From contig CALSUB010000002.1 of assembly GCA_943789425.1 (NCBI GenBank), forward strand, positions 1 through 64,000: a DNA stretch of 64,000 nucleotides, written 5' to 3'. The notes below the pieces were generated by a model. It saw nothing but the letters and a program-made list of their open reading frames with translations. It was not told the DNA's origin and did not search any database. The stretch is from an uncultured Luminiphilus sp. GTDB lineage: Bacteria > Pseudomonadota > Gammaproteobacteria > Pseudomonadales > Halieaceae. Positions 54,640 through 64,000 of this stretch are shown piece after piece; position 1 is the first letter of the stretch, and the number at the start of each line of letters is the position of its first letter. The position numbers and the translations under genes were made by a program.

Positions 54640-54807
54640 AGGGGTAAACCAAAGCGCGGCGATTATAACGAAGTTATAAGAAAATACATGGGGAGAACTA
54701 CACAGCTGGCGCGAAATGCACAGGGTCTGGCGCGGGCTTTATGAAAATTAATGCTTTTTGTGTATCCGGTACATAATTGCAAGTTATAAGTTGGGCAAAG
54801 GGGTCGG
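54640..54807 (-). promoter_or_regulatory. Region upstream of coxB with a likely promoter
   Basis: On the minus strand TATAAT (54662-54667) would start a transcript about 65 bases before the coxB ATG; no good -35 box is visible. CTTATAACTT occurs twice on this strand (54671-54680 and 54781-54790), 110 bp apart, the second perhaps another -10 region or half of an operator. No terminator for the zinc-ribbon gene is evident. Confidence 0.35.
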
Positions 54808-55053
54808 TCAGCCGTCGATGAGTTTAACCGGGTCAGAGGGCGTCTCGACGCGCCTGGCCGCCGCACGCGTGACGCGGGTAGCCGGCAGATCAGCCGACGC
54901 AACCGGGCGGGCCTCGACATATCCACAGGCCACGCAACGGCGCTCATCGGCGGCCACGTCGATCACAATACGATCTTGTTCCTGACAACTCGGGCAAACG
55001 GCACCGGCGACAAAGCGCGGCCGTTGATTGGTGTCAGGCTGAGAATCAGACAT
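54808..55053 (-). CDS. Small zinc-ribbon protein (DUF2387/YheV-like)
   Basis: 81 aa from the ATG at 55053; a GTG at 55059 is also possible. A four-Cys ribbon FVAGAVCPSCQEQDRIVIDVAADERRCVACGYVEARP is followed by a basic and acidic tail. Matches putative metal-binding proteins of the DUF2387/YheV type, function unknown. Divergent from the carbonic anhydrase gene. Confidence 0.8.
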   Translation of the reverse strand: MSDSQPDTNQRPRFVAGAVCPSCQEQDRIVIDVAADERRCVACGYVEARPVASADLPATRVTRAAARRVETPSDPVKLIDG

Positions 55054-55116
55054 ACTCACGTCGCCTTTAAAGTGACGCGCTAGTGTAGCAAGTTAGATTG
55101 GCGCAGGAGACCCAGT

Positions 55117-55680
55117 GTGACCCAAATTAATTTCAGAGGCGAAGCACATATCCGTGAGGCACTCGGGGTAACGCCCAGCCTCGGCGCAAGAGTGCTGATT
55201 GACCCGACGGCGGTAGTGATGGGTGACGTTTGGCTCGGTGACGATGCCAGCGTATGGCCTCATGCCGCGATGCGGGGTGATGTGCAAATTATCCGCATTG
55301 GCGCGCGCACCAACATTCAAGACGGCACCGTGCTACACGTCACGCATGAGGGGCCCTATAACCCCGACGGGTATCCATTGCACATCGGTGATGATGTCAC
55401 AGTAGGACACCGAGCATTGCTACATGGTTGCACCGTCGGTCATCGTGTGCTGGTCGGGATGGGCGCCATTGTCATGGACAAAGTTGTGGTCGAGGATGAG
55501 GTGATGATCGCGGCGGGGTCACTGGTCACGCCCGGTAAGAGACTCCGCAGCGGGCACCTTTATGCGGGCAGCCCAGCGCGCGAAGTGCGCGCCCTGACCG
55601 AGAGCGAGCAACGTTTCCTGCAATACAGCGCCGATGGTTATGTCTCACTCAAGCAACGATACCTCGACAACAGCAGTTAA
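55117..55680 (+). CDS. Gamma-carbonic anhydrase family protein (YrdA-like)
   Basis: 187 aa left-handed beta-helix of hexapeptide repeats (VVMGDVWLGDDASVWPHAAMRGDVQIIRIGARTNIQDGTVLHVTH). The metal-binding His residues in HVTHE and VGHRALLHGC are in the gamma-CA positions. GTG start with AGGAGA upstream. Activity as an anhydrase is often absent in this branch. Next to aroE as in many gammaproteobacteria. Confidence 0.9.
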   Translation: MTQINFRGEAHIREALGVTPSLGARVLIDPTAVVMGDVWLGDDASVWPHAAMRGDVQIIRIGARTNIQDGTVLHVTHEGPYNPDGYPLHIGDDVTVGHRALLHGCTVGHRVLVGMGAIVMDKVVVEDEVMIAAGSLVTPGKRLRSGHLYAGSPAREVRALTESEQRFLQYSADGYVSLKQRYLDNSS

Positions 55681-55683
55681 GGG

Positions 55684-56526
55684 TCAGTCCCCCGGGGCAG
55701 CGCGCAAAGACGATACCACCGATGTGGTCTCTGGGTGTTCACCACGCCAGAGGAAAAAGCTCTCTGCTGCCTGTTCAACCAACATGCCCAAACCATCCAA
55801 GACTTCCACAACACCGTGAGCGCTCGCCCATTCCATAAAAGGTGTTGGTGCGCGCCCGTAGGCCATGTCGTAGGCGCGACACTGTGGCGCGAGTCCCATC
55901 GAGCTCGATAAAGCGGGCATTTCATTACTCAAACCGGTACTGGTGCCATTAATAATCAGGTCCCATGGCTCTGTCGGTATCGCTTGGTAACCGCCGCCCG
56001 AGACAGGTACGGCATCGGAAGTCCACTGCTGGGCTAATTGCTGCGCACGCTCAGGGGTCCGATTCGCCACAAATAGGCAGTGCGGGACTTCAGCGAGTAA
56101 TGCGGGTATCACCCCCCGAACAGCGCCCCCTGCGCCCAATATGAGAATGCGGGCACCGCGCAAAAGCCAGCCAGCATTGACCGTCATATCAGTCACTAAT
56201 CCCCTGCCGTCGGTGTTATCCGCAATGATGCTGCCGGCCTCGTCACGCATTAAAAAATTGGCAGCGCCCGCCGCTTGAGCACGCGGAGAGGCCTGATCCG
56301 CTAACGTAAAAGCACGCGTCTTAAACGGCAGCGTCACATTCAGACCATGACCTCCGTCGTCAAAAAACTGCTGGACCCACTGCTCAAACGAATCCACTGC
56401 CACCAACACCGCCTGGTAATCGATCGCCTGATTCGTTTGTTTCGCAAATGCAGAGTGGATAGCCGGCGATAGGCTGTGGCCAATCGGATTACCCACGACA
56501 GCAAAACGGTCACGAAGCATTTGCAT
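55684..56526 (-). CDS. aroE: Shikimate dehydrogenase (NADP+)
   Basis: 280 aa from the ATG at 56526 (GAGAGG ten bases upstream); an ATG at 56535 is possible and the tracked start runs into hemF. Motifs: FAVVGNPIGHSLSPAIHSAF, NVTLPFKTRAF, ADNTDGRGLVTDM, ILILGAGGAVRGVIPALL, INGTSTGLSNEMP. Fourth step of chorismate synthesis. Downstream of hemF by 67 bp. Confidence 0.94.
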   Translation of the reverse strand: MQMLRDRFAVVGNPIGHSLSPAIHSAFAKQTNQAIDYQAVLVAVDSFEQWVQQFFDDGGHGLNVTLPFKTRAFTLADQASPRAQAAGAANFLMRDEAGSIIADNTDGRGLVTDMTVNAGWLLRGARILILGAGGAVRGVIPALLAEVPHCLFVANRTPERAQQLAQQWTSDAVPVSGGGYQAIPTEPWDLIINGTSTGLSNEMPALSSSMGLAPQCRAYDMAYGRAPTPFMEWASAHGVVEVLDGLGMLVEQAAESFFLWRGEHPETTSVVSSLRAAPGD

Positions 56527-56593
56527 GCTAGTCATACCTCTCTTCTCTTGCTCAAGTAGCTGACGATCAGTGAGACAGAGACGCAATGACCGG

Positions 56594-57550
<957 letters not shown>

Positions 57551-57561
57551 CTAAATGCCAG

Positions 57562-58140
57562 CTAAGGTCGGACAAGTGTGCCATCCCCTACGCGGCGAAT
57601 AGTTGATGGCTTACCCGCTTTCTCCAGCATCCCTGGCATAGCCGGTAACGTTACCCCAAAGTAGCGCCGCAATGACCATAAATAATGGGGTGGGGGTAAT
57701 CCCGCGGGGTTGGCGCTGGTTGAAACCAAGGGCCCACCAAAGGACTCACTTAACCGCTTGAGTGGCAACGCTGACGTCACACGAATAGCGACGTCAGTGC
57801 TATCCCCCGTTATCCAGTCCGGGAAGACACCCTGATTGGGTACTAACCAAGTGTTAGGGCCTGGCCACGATGCGCACACCCGTTGACGCTCATCGGGTGA
57901 CAGAAAGGACAGCACCCCGTCGAACATTGCCGCATCAGCGGCCACCACAATGAGCCCTTTGTGGACTGAGCGCCGTTTGAGGGTCAATAAGTCATGAACC
58001 GCCACTTCACTGTAAGGGTCGCAACTCAGCCCCCAAACACCCTCTGCGGGGCAGGCTACCACCCCATCGCTATCCAAAACCGAGCGGAGCAACGGCAGGC
58101 GCCATTGCGCATAAAATGGAACTTGATGGAGTGGGCGCAT
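57562..58140 (-). CDS. tsaC: Threonylcarbamoyl-AMP synthase (TsaC/YrdC)
   Basis: 192 aa of the short TsaC form without a Sua5 domain. Evidence: GVVACPAEGVWGLSCDPYSEVAVHDLLTLKRRSVHKGLIVVA, PGPNTWLVP and GPLVSTSANPAGLPP. Makes the precursor of t6A in ANN-decoding tRNAs. Next to dprA as usual. Confidence 0.93.
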   Translation of the reverse strand: MRPLHQVPFYAQWRLPLLRSVLDSDGVVACPAEGVWGLSCDPYSEVAVHDLLTLKRRSVHKGLIVVAADAAMFDGVLSFLSPDERQRVCASWPGPNTWLVPNQGVFPDWITGDSTDVAIRVTSALPLKRLSESFGGPLVSTSANPAGLPPPHYLWSLRRYFGVTLPAMPGMLEKAGKPSTIRRVGDGTLVRP

Positions 58141-58204
58141 AACCGTCGCTCACAGCGAAAGACGCTATTTTACCGCACCCTGTGGGCAGGGAGCTAACGC
58201 ACTT

Positions 58205-59407
58205 TTAGCGCATCGCACCGTAACCTTTTGGGCCCTTTTGTATCCAGCCTTGCACTTCTAAGGCAGACAAGCACGCCAGACAGCGGTCCATCTCCCAATT
58301 AAGTCGCAGCGCTAAGGCCTCTGCTGGATGAGATTCCCGCCCCAGCAAAGACAGTATCTCACGCTGGTCCAGCGGCAGTGATTGAGGCTGAGCCGGCACA
58401 GCGCTGGCGTGACGAGCCACCGACTCGGTCATTAACTGGTCCGGTATCCTGAGGTCTAAGCAGTGGGCAAGATCCTCTGGCGACTGAATGAGCATCGCAC
58501 CCGCATCGAGAAGATATCGACACCCCGCACCCTCGGGGTGATAGATCGACCAAGGTAATGTCATCACGTCGCGACCCTGATCGGCGGCAGCGGTGGCGGT
58601 GATGAGCGTCCCGCTCGGCCGTCCGGCCTCAATCACTAGCGTCGCCTGACTGAATCCCGATAGGGTCCGATTGCGACGATGAAAATGGTGTTTTCTTGGC
58701 GGGGTGCCCAACGGAAATTCACTCACGACAGCACCCGACTTCGCGATATTCGCTGCCAATTGACGGTGTCTCGAGGGGTAGATTTGATCAAGGCCAGAGG
58801 GTAATACCGCTATCGTTTTACCCTTTGCCGACAGTGCCGCTTGGTGCGCAACCCCGTCGATGCCGAGGGCCAAGCCACTCACAACAGTGAGACCCAGCGC
58901 AACCGCCGCATGGGTTAAATCCGTCGCAGCGCGTTGCCCATCTAAGGAAGGCTTACGGGTTCCTACAACAGACAGTGTGGTGCTTCTTAGGTTATCCAGA
59001 TCTCCCTGCACGAAGAGAAAGGGAGGACGGTCGCCGCACTCGGCCAGCAGCGGCGGATATAAAGGATCGCGTATCGTCACAAGATACAGTGACGATGATT
59101 TTGGCAGGCAACGCAGCAGTCGATTGGGGGGCGCGCTATCGATCATCCGCTGCAAAGACGCCCAACCCGCTGGCCGATCATTCGTCTCGTAGTTGGTCTC
59201 ACCATTCGCCTCATCATTCGTCTCACCATTCGTCTCACCTCTCTCACTATGAGCAGAACACGACACTGCACTATCGCCCAGTATCGACTCAGGTGATGGC
59301 CACCGCTGCAAAACCTGATCTAACCAACCCGCACCGCGCTCAATCATTTGCGTGAGCGCAATCCAGCGCGCGTCAGCCTGAGCGTCCAGCCCAAATTGGT
59401 GTGCCAT
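58205..59407 (-). CDS. dprA: DNA-processing protein DprA (Smf)
   Basis: 400 aa from the ATG at 59407, with CAGGAG upstream. A helical N-terminal domain, then the Rossmann-like DprA domain: FVQGDLDNLRSTTLSVVGTRKPSLDGQRAA, VVSGLALGIDGVAHQAAL, VLPSGLDQIYPSRHRQLA, PPRKHHFHRRNRTLSGFSQATLVIEAGRPSGTLITA. C-terminal winged helix (AEALALRLNWEMDRCLACLSALEVQGWI). Loads RecA on incoming single strands in transformation. A 12-bp coding repeat inserts NGETNDEANGETNYETND-type sequence between the first two domains. Confidence 0.93.
   Translation of the reverse strand: MAHQFGLDAQADARWIALTQMIERGAGWLDQVLQRWPSPESILGDSAVSCSAHSERGETNGETNDEANGETNYETNDRPAGWASLQRMIDSAPPNRLLRCLPKSSSLYLVTIRDPLYPPLLAECGDRPPFLFVQGDLDNLRSTTLSVVGTRKPSLDGQRAATDLTHAAVALGLTVVSGLALGIDGVAHQAALSAKGKTIAVLPSGLDQIYPSRHRQLAANIAKSGAVVSEFPLGTPPRKHHFHRRNRTLSGFSQATLVIEAGRPSGTLITATAAADQGRDVMTLPWSIYHPEGAGCRYLLDAGAMLIQSPEDLAHCLDLRIPDQLMTESVARHASAVPAQPQSLPLDQREILSLLGRESHPAEALALRLNWEMDRCLACLSALEVQGWIQKGPKGYGAMR
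59177..59236. repeat. 12-bp in-frame tandem repeat inside dprA
   Basis: Five 12-bp units run from 59177 to 59236 on the plus strand, pattern (A/G)(C/T)CATTCGTCTC with one decayed unit (GTAGTTGGTCTC). On the coding strand they give repeated Gly/Asp/Tyr-Glu-Thr/Ala-Asn. Unit length is a multiple of three, so copy-number change keeps the frame. Confidence 0.9.
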
Positions 59408-59516
59408 AAAAACTCCTGAAATGAATGATCGAAAACACGACTCGACAATCACATTGCACCGGCGCGCGATGCCCTGCGAGCGATGCTCCCTACGAGCGAT
59501 GCTAAGGTCGGCTGTA

Positions 59517-60575
59517 TTAAGGGCTCCGCAGGGCATCGCCGACTGCTAGCGGTCGATTGGCCTCCAGTACCAACCCAAAACTGGCTCGATCAAAGACGGC
59601 AAAAACCATCAAGACGCCGGCTCGACGATCGGGCAGCACAACTGATTGAGCCGTCAAGGAGTCCTCTGCTGGAGGCGGTCGCTGCTGAATCATCAGCACG
59701 TCCCCCTCGTGCACCGACTCGCGCGCACCACGATTGATCGCAACAATATCCAGTGCACTGATCTGTGCCATACCACTGGCAGCCGCAATTATTAGGGCAT
59801 TTTCGATCAGAACGGCCGGCGCCTGAGGGTGATACGCCGCTTGAGCCATGACCTCGTCAACGGGTAACAGGCGGTCACCTAGGCGAACTTCTTGCCGCGC
59901 TTGCGTCACCACCAGCGCGCTCAACCCCTCTGAACTCAGTGAGCTGTTAACGCTAGCTCGCCCAATATCAGTCACGAAAATGCCGAGGTCCTCCTCCGTC
60001 AGAGGGTCGATCAGTGCCGCTTCCTGTCGCACCAAGTGATAGGTGCCTGTGTTAACCCCAATGCCCCTGCTATAAAGCGTGTCCCCAACACTACTGAGCA
60101 GACGGTCGGCGTCAGTCGCCACCACATAGGGGACTTGACCTAACGCGGCAGATTCAATGACGCGATGCTGCCGCAAAAAAGGCGCAATTTGCGCTTGGGG
60201 AATGGCGGGGATGGCCGCATGTAATGGGCCACGCCGCAAACTCGGTGATAGCGTCACATCACCCCGCTCAGTCGCCTTCAGGGTCGGCCTGCCATCGCCC
60301 CAAACAACGCTCAGTACGTCGCCGGGCTCAATAGCGTGAACATCATCAATGTGTTCATTACTAACCCACAGCTCTTGCCACCGCCATGGCTCTCGCAGAA
60401 ACAGTGATGCAATGTCCCATACCGTATCGCCGGCCTGCACTGTGTAGTCTTCGGGAGCGGTCTCGCTCAGCGTTAGTGGCGGCTCCTCTTGCGCAGCATT
60501 GAGCTGCACCGTTGGTATTAATAGTGTGATCAACAAGCCAGCACGCCCTAAGCGCCCAACTTTGTTCTGCAGCAT
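59517..60575 (-). CDS. LysM domain protein
   Basis: 352 aa from the ATG at 60575, which places a signal peptide (AGLLITLLIPTVQLNAAQEE) at the front; the tracked start at 60659 is possible but adds an unlikely leader. One LysM domain (YTVQAGDTVWDIASLFLREPWRWQELWVSN...IEPGDVLSV) binds peptidoglycan. The rest is a beta-rich region found in the LysM protein next to dprA in many gammaproteobacteria. Envelope role, exact function unknown. Confidence 0.85.
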   Translation of the reverse strand: MLQNKVGRLGRAGLLITLLIPTVQLNAAQEEPPLTLSETAPEDYTVQAGDTVWDIASLFLREPWRWQELWVSNEHIDDVHAIEPGDVLSVVWGDGRPTLKATERGDVTLSPSLRRGPLHAAIPAIPQAQIAPFLRQHRVIESAALGQVPYVVATDADRLLSSVGDTLYSRGIGVNTGTYHLVRQEAALIDPLTEEDLGIFVTDIGRASVNSSLSSEGLSALVVTQARQEVRLGDRLLPVDEVMAQAAYHPQAPAVLIENALIIAAASGMAQISALDIVAINRGARESVHEGDVLMIQQRPPPAEDSLTAQSVVLPDRRAGVLMVFAVFDRASFGLVLEANRPLAVGDALRSP

Positions 60576-60780
60576 CGCAATCCATTTGCTTTTTTCCAAG
60601 GCATCCACTCCATTGGCTTCAACGCGATTCAATCCATTGAGAGGCTGCCCACCTGCCATCCATGCAGATCAGTGCCATCGCGGTATACTGTCAGTGTGCG
60701 AGGCTGTCGAGCACAGGGCAAGACCAAATCCGAACACTTTTCTACGCTGACGAACACGCTCCGAACCGGACTCACCAAGC

Positions 60781-61290
60781 ATGGCGCTACTTCAGATTCT
60801 CGAATTTCCTGATCCGCGGCTACGCACACGGGCAGTGCCCGTGGATCAGGTCACTGAACGTATCCAAACGCTGATCGATGATATGTTTGAAACCATGTAT
60901 ACCGCTCCCGGGATCGGGTTAGCAGCGAGCCAGGTCGATGTGCACGAGCGCATCATCGTGATGGACTTGTCAGACGATCACTCAGCACCTCGGGTCTTTA
61001 TCAACCCTGAAATCAAAGTGATTGACGAGGATTTGGGTTCCTATGACGAAGGCTGTCTATCGGTACCCGGTTTTTATGAAACGGTTCAGCGTCCCAAGGT
61101 GATCGCCGTGAAAGCCTTAGATCGGGACGGAAGTCCGTTTACTGAAGAGTTAGACGGCTTGATGGCTATCTGCCTCCAACACGAGATCGATCACCTTGAA
61201 GGAAAGCTCTTTGTCGACTACCTGTCGGCATTAAAACGTCAACGCATTCGCGGCAAGCTAGTCAAAGATCAAAAGCGTCGCGACTCCTAG
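60781..61290 (+). CDS. def: Peptide deformylase
   Basis: 169 aa type I enzyme that removes the formyl group from nascent proteins. Three motifs: [22 protein letters not shown] (metal Cys) and [11 protein letters not shown] (HExxH). Abuts fmt (stop at 61290, ATG at 61291). The start lies 206 bp from the divergent LysM gene. Confidence 0.96.
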   Translation: MALLQILEFPDPRLRTRAVPVDQVTERIQTLIDDMFETMYTAPGIGLAASQVDVHERIIVMDLSDDHSAPRVFINPEIKVIDEDLGSYDEGCLSVPGFYETVQRPKVIAVKALDRDGSPFTEELDGLMAICLQHEIDHLEGKLFVDYLSALKRQRIRGKLVKDQKRRDS

Positions 61291-62262
61291 ATGACCGCGC
61301 CACTGAATATTGTCTTTGCAGGCACGCCTGAGTTCGCGGCAGCGCACCTGACCCATTTAATAGCCGGGCCCCATCGGGTCGTCGGCGTATTAACTCAGCC
61401 AGATCGACGCGCAGGCCGTGGTAAAAAACTGCAACCATCGGCTGTCAAGTCAGTGGCGCTCGACGCCAATATTTCGCTTTGGCAACCCGACACGCTGAGA
61501 GACTCGGCAAGCGAGGCACAATTAGCTGCTTATGATGCAGATGTCATGGTCGTCGTAGCCTACGGCTTGATTCTGCCCGCAGCGATACTGGCCATACCTC
61601 GTATCAGCTGTCTTAATGTCCACGCCTCCCTATTGCCTCGATGGCGGGGCGCTGCGCCGGTACAACGTGCAATAGAAGCTGGGGACCGTAAAACGGGTGT
61701 CAGCATTATGGTGATGGAGCCCGGTCTCGACACGGGGCCGGTCCTACTGCGCAAGGAGGTGGCCATTACCGACAACCATACCGGAGGCACGCTACTGGCG
61801 GAACTTGAGCGGGTTGGGACACAGGCGCTCACAGTATGCCTCACGGACATTGCGTCGCGGCTGTTAAGCGCACAAGCGCAGGATGAACAGCAAGTGACTT
61901 ATGCAGCAAAGATCGAGAAAGCCGAAACCGCCATCGACTGGGATCTCGGTGCCATCGAGATCGATCGTAAAGTCCGCGCACTACTGCCCTCACCCGGTTG
62001 CTTTACGATGTTGAACGATGATCGACTTAAAGTGTGGGCGGCACACGTCCTTGATCAAGCCCACGATGCGGCCCCCGGTGAGATTGTGAGCGCCAATCAC
62101 GACGGACTGGGCGTCGCCTGTGGTGAGGGTGTTCTGGTGATTACGGAAGCACAAATGCCCGGCGGAAAACCCCAGTCCGTGGCAGCACTGCTCAACGGCC
62201 ATCAAGACAAACTCAAGCTTGGCGCGCAATTCACCCTCACCGGCAACCGTGCGCATGTCTAG
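61291..62262 (+). CDS. fmt: Methionyl-tRNA formyltransferase
   Basis: 323 aa. NIVFAGTPEFAAAHL at the start, LTQPDRRAGRGKKL, and the catalytic-loop signature CLNVHASLLPRWRGAAPVQRAIEAGD. Formylates initiator tRNA with 10-formyl-THF. Overlaps rsmB by eight bases. Confidence 0.96.
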   Translation: MTAPLNIVFAGTPEFAAAHLTHLIAGPHRVVGVLTQPDRRAGRGKKLQPSAVKSVALDANISLWQPDTLRDSASEAQLAAYDADVMVVVAYGLILPAAILAIPRISCLNVHASLLPRWRGAAPVQRAIEAGDRKTGVSIMVMEPGLDTGPVLLRKEVAITDNHTGGTLLAELERVGTQALTVCLTDIASRLLSAQAQDEQQVTYAAKIEKAETAIDWDLGAIEIDRKVRALLPSPGCFTMLNDDRLKVWAAHVLDQAHDAAPGEIVSANHDGLGVACGEGVLVITEAQMPGGKPQSVAALLNGHQDKLKLGAQFTLTGNRAHV

Positions 62263-63547
62263 TGCACGCCAAGTGGCGGCCGACATCATCGGCCGTGTCC
62301 TCAGTGGGGAGTCACTGAATCATTTACTCCCGGCGGCATTCGATCAGGTAGCTGACGGGCAAAGACCGCTGTGTCAAGAATTGGTCTATGGCACGCTCAG
62401 AGAGTGGCCTATGCTTCAGGGTATTATCAACAGCCTGATTAAAAAACCGCTACGTAGAAAAGATAACGATGTGCTCGCATTAATCGGCAGCGCGCTTTAC
62501 GAATTCACCCAACTCAGCACCCCAAAACATGCCGTGGTATCCGAAACCGTCAATACCGTTCGACTGATGAAAAAACAGTGGGCATCCGGGTTGGTCAACG
62601 GCGTCTTACGGTCCTTTCAACGCGCAGAGCCGCTGTCTGGGTTCGCCCTGACACCCGCGCAACGGCGGGCGTTACCTAGCTGGCTTGACGCGCTCATTGA
62701 GCAGGAATACGACGACCACTTAGACGCCATTGCGGAGGCATCGCGTCACCGCCCACCCATGACACTGCGCGTCAATAACATCCGTAAGGAGCGGGACGCT
62801 TACCTAAGCCTGCTAACCGACGCTGGTCTTTCAGCGCACCCTCATGATCATCTGCGTGACGGTATTACGCTGCAACAACCCGTTGATGTGACTTCATTGC
62901 CAGGCTTTTTCGATGGGCTGGTCAGTGTTCAAGATAGCGCCGCACAGCGCGTGGCCGATCTCATCAACCCCCAGCCCGATGAGCGGATTCTTGACGCTTG
63001 TGCTGCACCCGGCGGAAAAGCCTGCCACCTACTTGAACGACAGCCCGGCCTGAAAGAACTCGTTGCTTGTGATGCGAGTGCTGGTCGTTTGCAACGAGTC
63101 TCAGACAACACCGAACGACTTGGCCTGACCCCAACGATTATCGAAGCTGACGCACGTGCACTTCCTTCGGCGATGTTATCACCAGGGTTCGATGCGATTT
63201 TGGCAGATGTGCCTTGCTCGGCTACGGGGGTGATGCGCCGCAATCCCGACGTCAAGCTCTTGCGCCGAACAGTGGATATCCGTCAGTTTGCTGAACAACA
63301 GTTAGCCATCTTGCAGGGGTTATGGCCGGCGTTAAAGCCGGGCGGACGACTGCTCTATGTCACCTGCTCAATACTCGATGCTGAAAACGATGCCGTCGTG
63401 AAAGCCTTTTGTCGGCAACACGAGGTTCACATCATGCCGATTGTGATGGAACGAGGCATCGCACGGGACGCTGGTTGGCAAGTAATGCCCGAGGTCGACG
63501 GTGGTGATGGTCTCTACTTTTCATTACTGTCCAGGCCGGGAGAGTAA
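62255..63547 (+). CDS. rsmB: 16S rRNA m5C967 methyltransferase
   Basis: 430 aa from the ATG at 62255 inside the fmt stop region. N-terminal NusB-like RNA-binding domain (residues 1-140: AADIIGRVLSGESLNHLLPAAF), then a Rossmann domain with ILDACAAPGGKACHLLE, DVPCSATGVMRRNPDVKLLR (motif IV Cys) and LLYVTCSILDAENDAVV (motif VI catalytic Cys). Confidence 0.95.
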   Translation: MSSARQVAADIIGRVLSGESLNHLLPAAFDQVADGQRPLCQELVYGTLREWPMLQGIINSLIKKPLRRKDNDVLALIGSALYEFTQLSTPKHAVVSETVNTVRLMKKQWASGLVNGVLRSFQRAEPLSGFALTPAQRRALPSWLDALIEQEYDDHLDAIAEASRHRPPMTLRVNNIRKERDAYLSLLTDAGLSAHPHDHLRDGITLQQPVDVTSLPGFFDGLVSVQDSAAQRVADLINPQPDERILDACAAPGGKACHLLERQPGLKELVACDASAGRLQRVSDNTERLGLTPTIIEADARALPSAMLSPGFDAILADVPCSATGVMRRNPDVKLLRRTVDIRQFAEQQLAILQGLWPALKPGGRLLYVTCSILDAENDAVVKAFCRQHEVHIMPIVMERGIARDAGWQVMPEVDGGDGLYFSLLSRPGE

Positions 63548-63644
63548 TCGCTTCGCGTCGCCCGCAACGTGACTAATCCACATGGCGTGGTGGGTTTGAC
63601 ATAGTTTAAGGTGAGGCAGCATCGTTGAGAGGGTCCAGAGGCCC

Positions 63645-64000
63645 ATGAAAATCATTATCCTCGGAGCAGGTCAGGTGGGAGGTACGCTCGCAGAGCACCT
63701 CGCTGACGAGCAAAACGATATTACCGTGGTTGACGAACGGGCGGCGACGCTAAAGCGTCTGCAAGAGCGGCTGGATATCCGCACGGTCTTAGGTAACGGC
63801 GCCCACCCCACAACGCTTATGAACGCTGGCGCTGACGATGCCGATATGCTGATCGCGGTAACCGATAGCGATGAGATCAACATGCTCGCCTGCTCAGTCG
63901 CCTTCACGCTTTTTCGGACTCCAACTAAAATCAGCCGCGTGAGGTCCACCGATTATTTATCAGAACACGCTGCCTTATTTGCCTCTGGCGCAATTCCAGT
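63645..64000 (+). CDS. trkA: Trk system potassium uptake protein TrkA (5' part, runs off the window)
   Basis: The first ~118 codons of a TrkA. It starts [31 protein letters not shown], the NAD-binding GxGxxG of the first RCK domain, then [33 protein letters not shown]. Cytosolic regulator of the TrkH/G channel. Full protein expected near 460 aa; the rest is outside the window. GAGAGGG lies about 15 bases upstream. Confidence 0.9.
   Translation, partial: MKIIILGAGQVGGTLAEHLADEQNDITVVDERAATLKRLQERLDIRTVLGNGAHPTTLMNAGADDADMLIAVTDSDEINMLACSVAFTLFRTPTKISRVRSTDYLSEHAALFASGAIP

Overview
This 64 kb window comes from a gammaproteobacterial chromosome. The evidence is the gene order. Blocks such as parE-cpdA-DUF1249-tolC, ilvE-glnE, polA-engB-cytochrome c4/c5-dsbA, the coxB-coxA-ctaG-coxC-SURF1 cluster and aroE-hemF-tsaC-dprA-LysM-def-fmt-rsmB-trkA follow the Pseudomonas/Cellvibrionales pattern. 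A marine, aerobic, OM60/Halieaceae-like bacterium is my inference from the TPR-oxygenase proteins, the aa3-type oxidase and the multiheme cytochrome; the genus cannot be read from the sequence. No tRNA, rRNA, CRISPR array, transposase or integrase was seen.

Region 1 (1-4.8 kb) is visibly more AT-rich than the rest. It holds two tandem TPR-plus-2-oxoglutarate-oxygenase genes whose first ~1.15 kb, including the 5' flank, is a near-perfect direct repeat. Their C-terminal oxygenase domains differ. In both genes the TPR platform is cut off from the oxygenase by small lesions (two +1 shifts in copy 1; a TAG and a +1 shift in copy 2).

Region 2 (4.8-17 kb) is accessory. It holds a small membrane ORF, a Rieske oxygenase with an NTF2-fold partner, a secreted EEP-family hydrolase with a DUF5329 protein, a frameshifted SnoaL-like gene, a small membrane protein, a frameshifted ABM-domain gene, a K+ channel, DUF1653, rdgC, gloA, a class I glutamine amidotransferase, an eight-heme cytochrome with TPRs, and a YceI protein. 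All frame-disrupted genes of the window lie in the first 10.4 kb.

Region 3 (17-32 kb) is cell envelope and surface polysaccharide. It runs parE, a 14-bp minisatellite, cpdA, DUF1249, tolC and waaA, then a glycosyltransferase/methyltransferase/toroid-fold module, the four dTDP-rhamnose genes (rfbA, rfbC, rfbB, rfbD) and a monoacylglycerol-lipase-like hydrolase.

Region 4 (32-44 kb) is nitrogen and branched-chain amino acid metabolism: ilvE, glnE, argA (with a hairpin-plus-U-tract in its leader), ilvD, a lipoprotein, leuA and a divergent Lrp-type regulator with an inverted repeat between them. It continues with dsbA and cytochromes c4 and c5.

Region 5 (44-55 kb) is engB, polA and a cytochrome c oxidase cluster that lacks the heme O/A synthase genes ctaB/ctaA often found there. 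Region 6 (55-64 kb) is housekeeping: a zinc-ribbon protein, gamma-carbonic anhydrase, aroE, hemF, tsaC, dprA, a LysM protein, def, fmt, rsmB and the start of trkA, which runs off the window.
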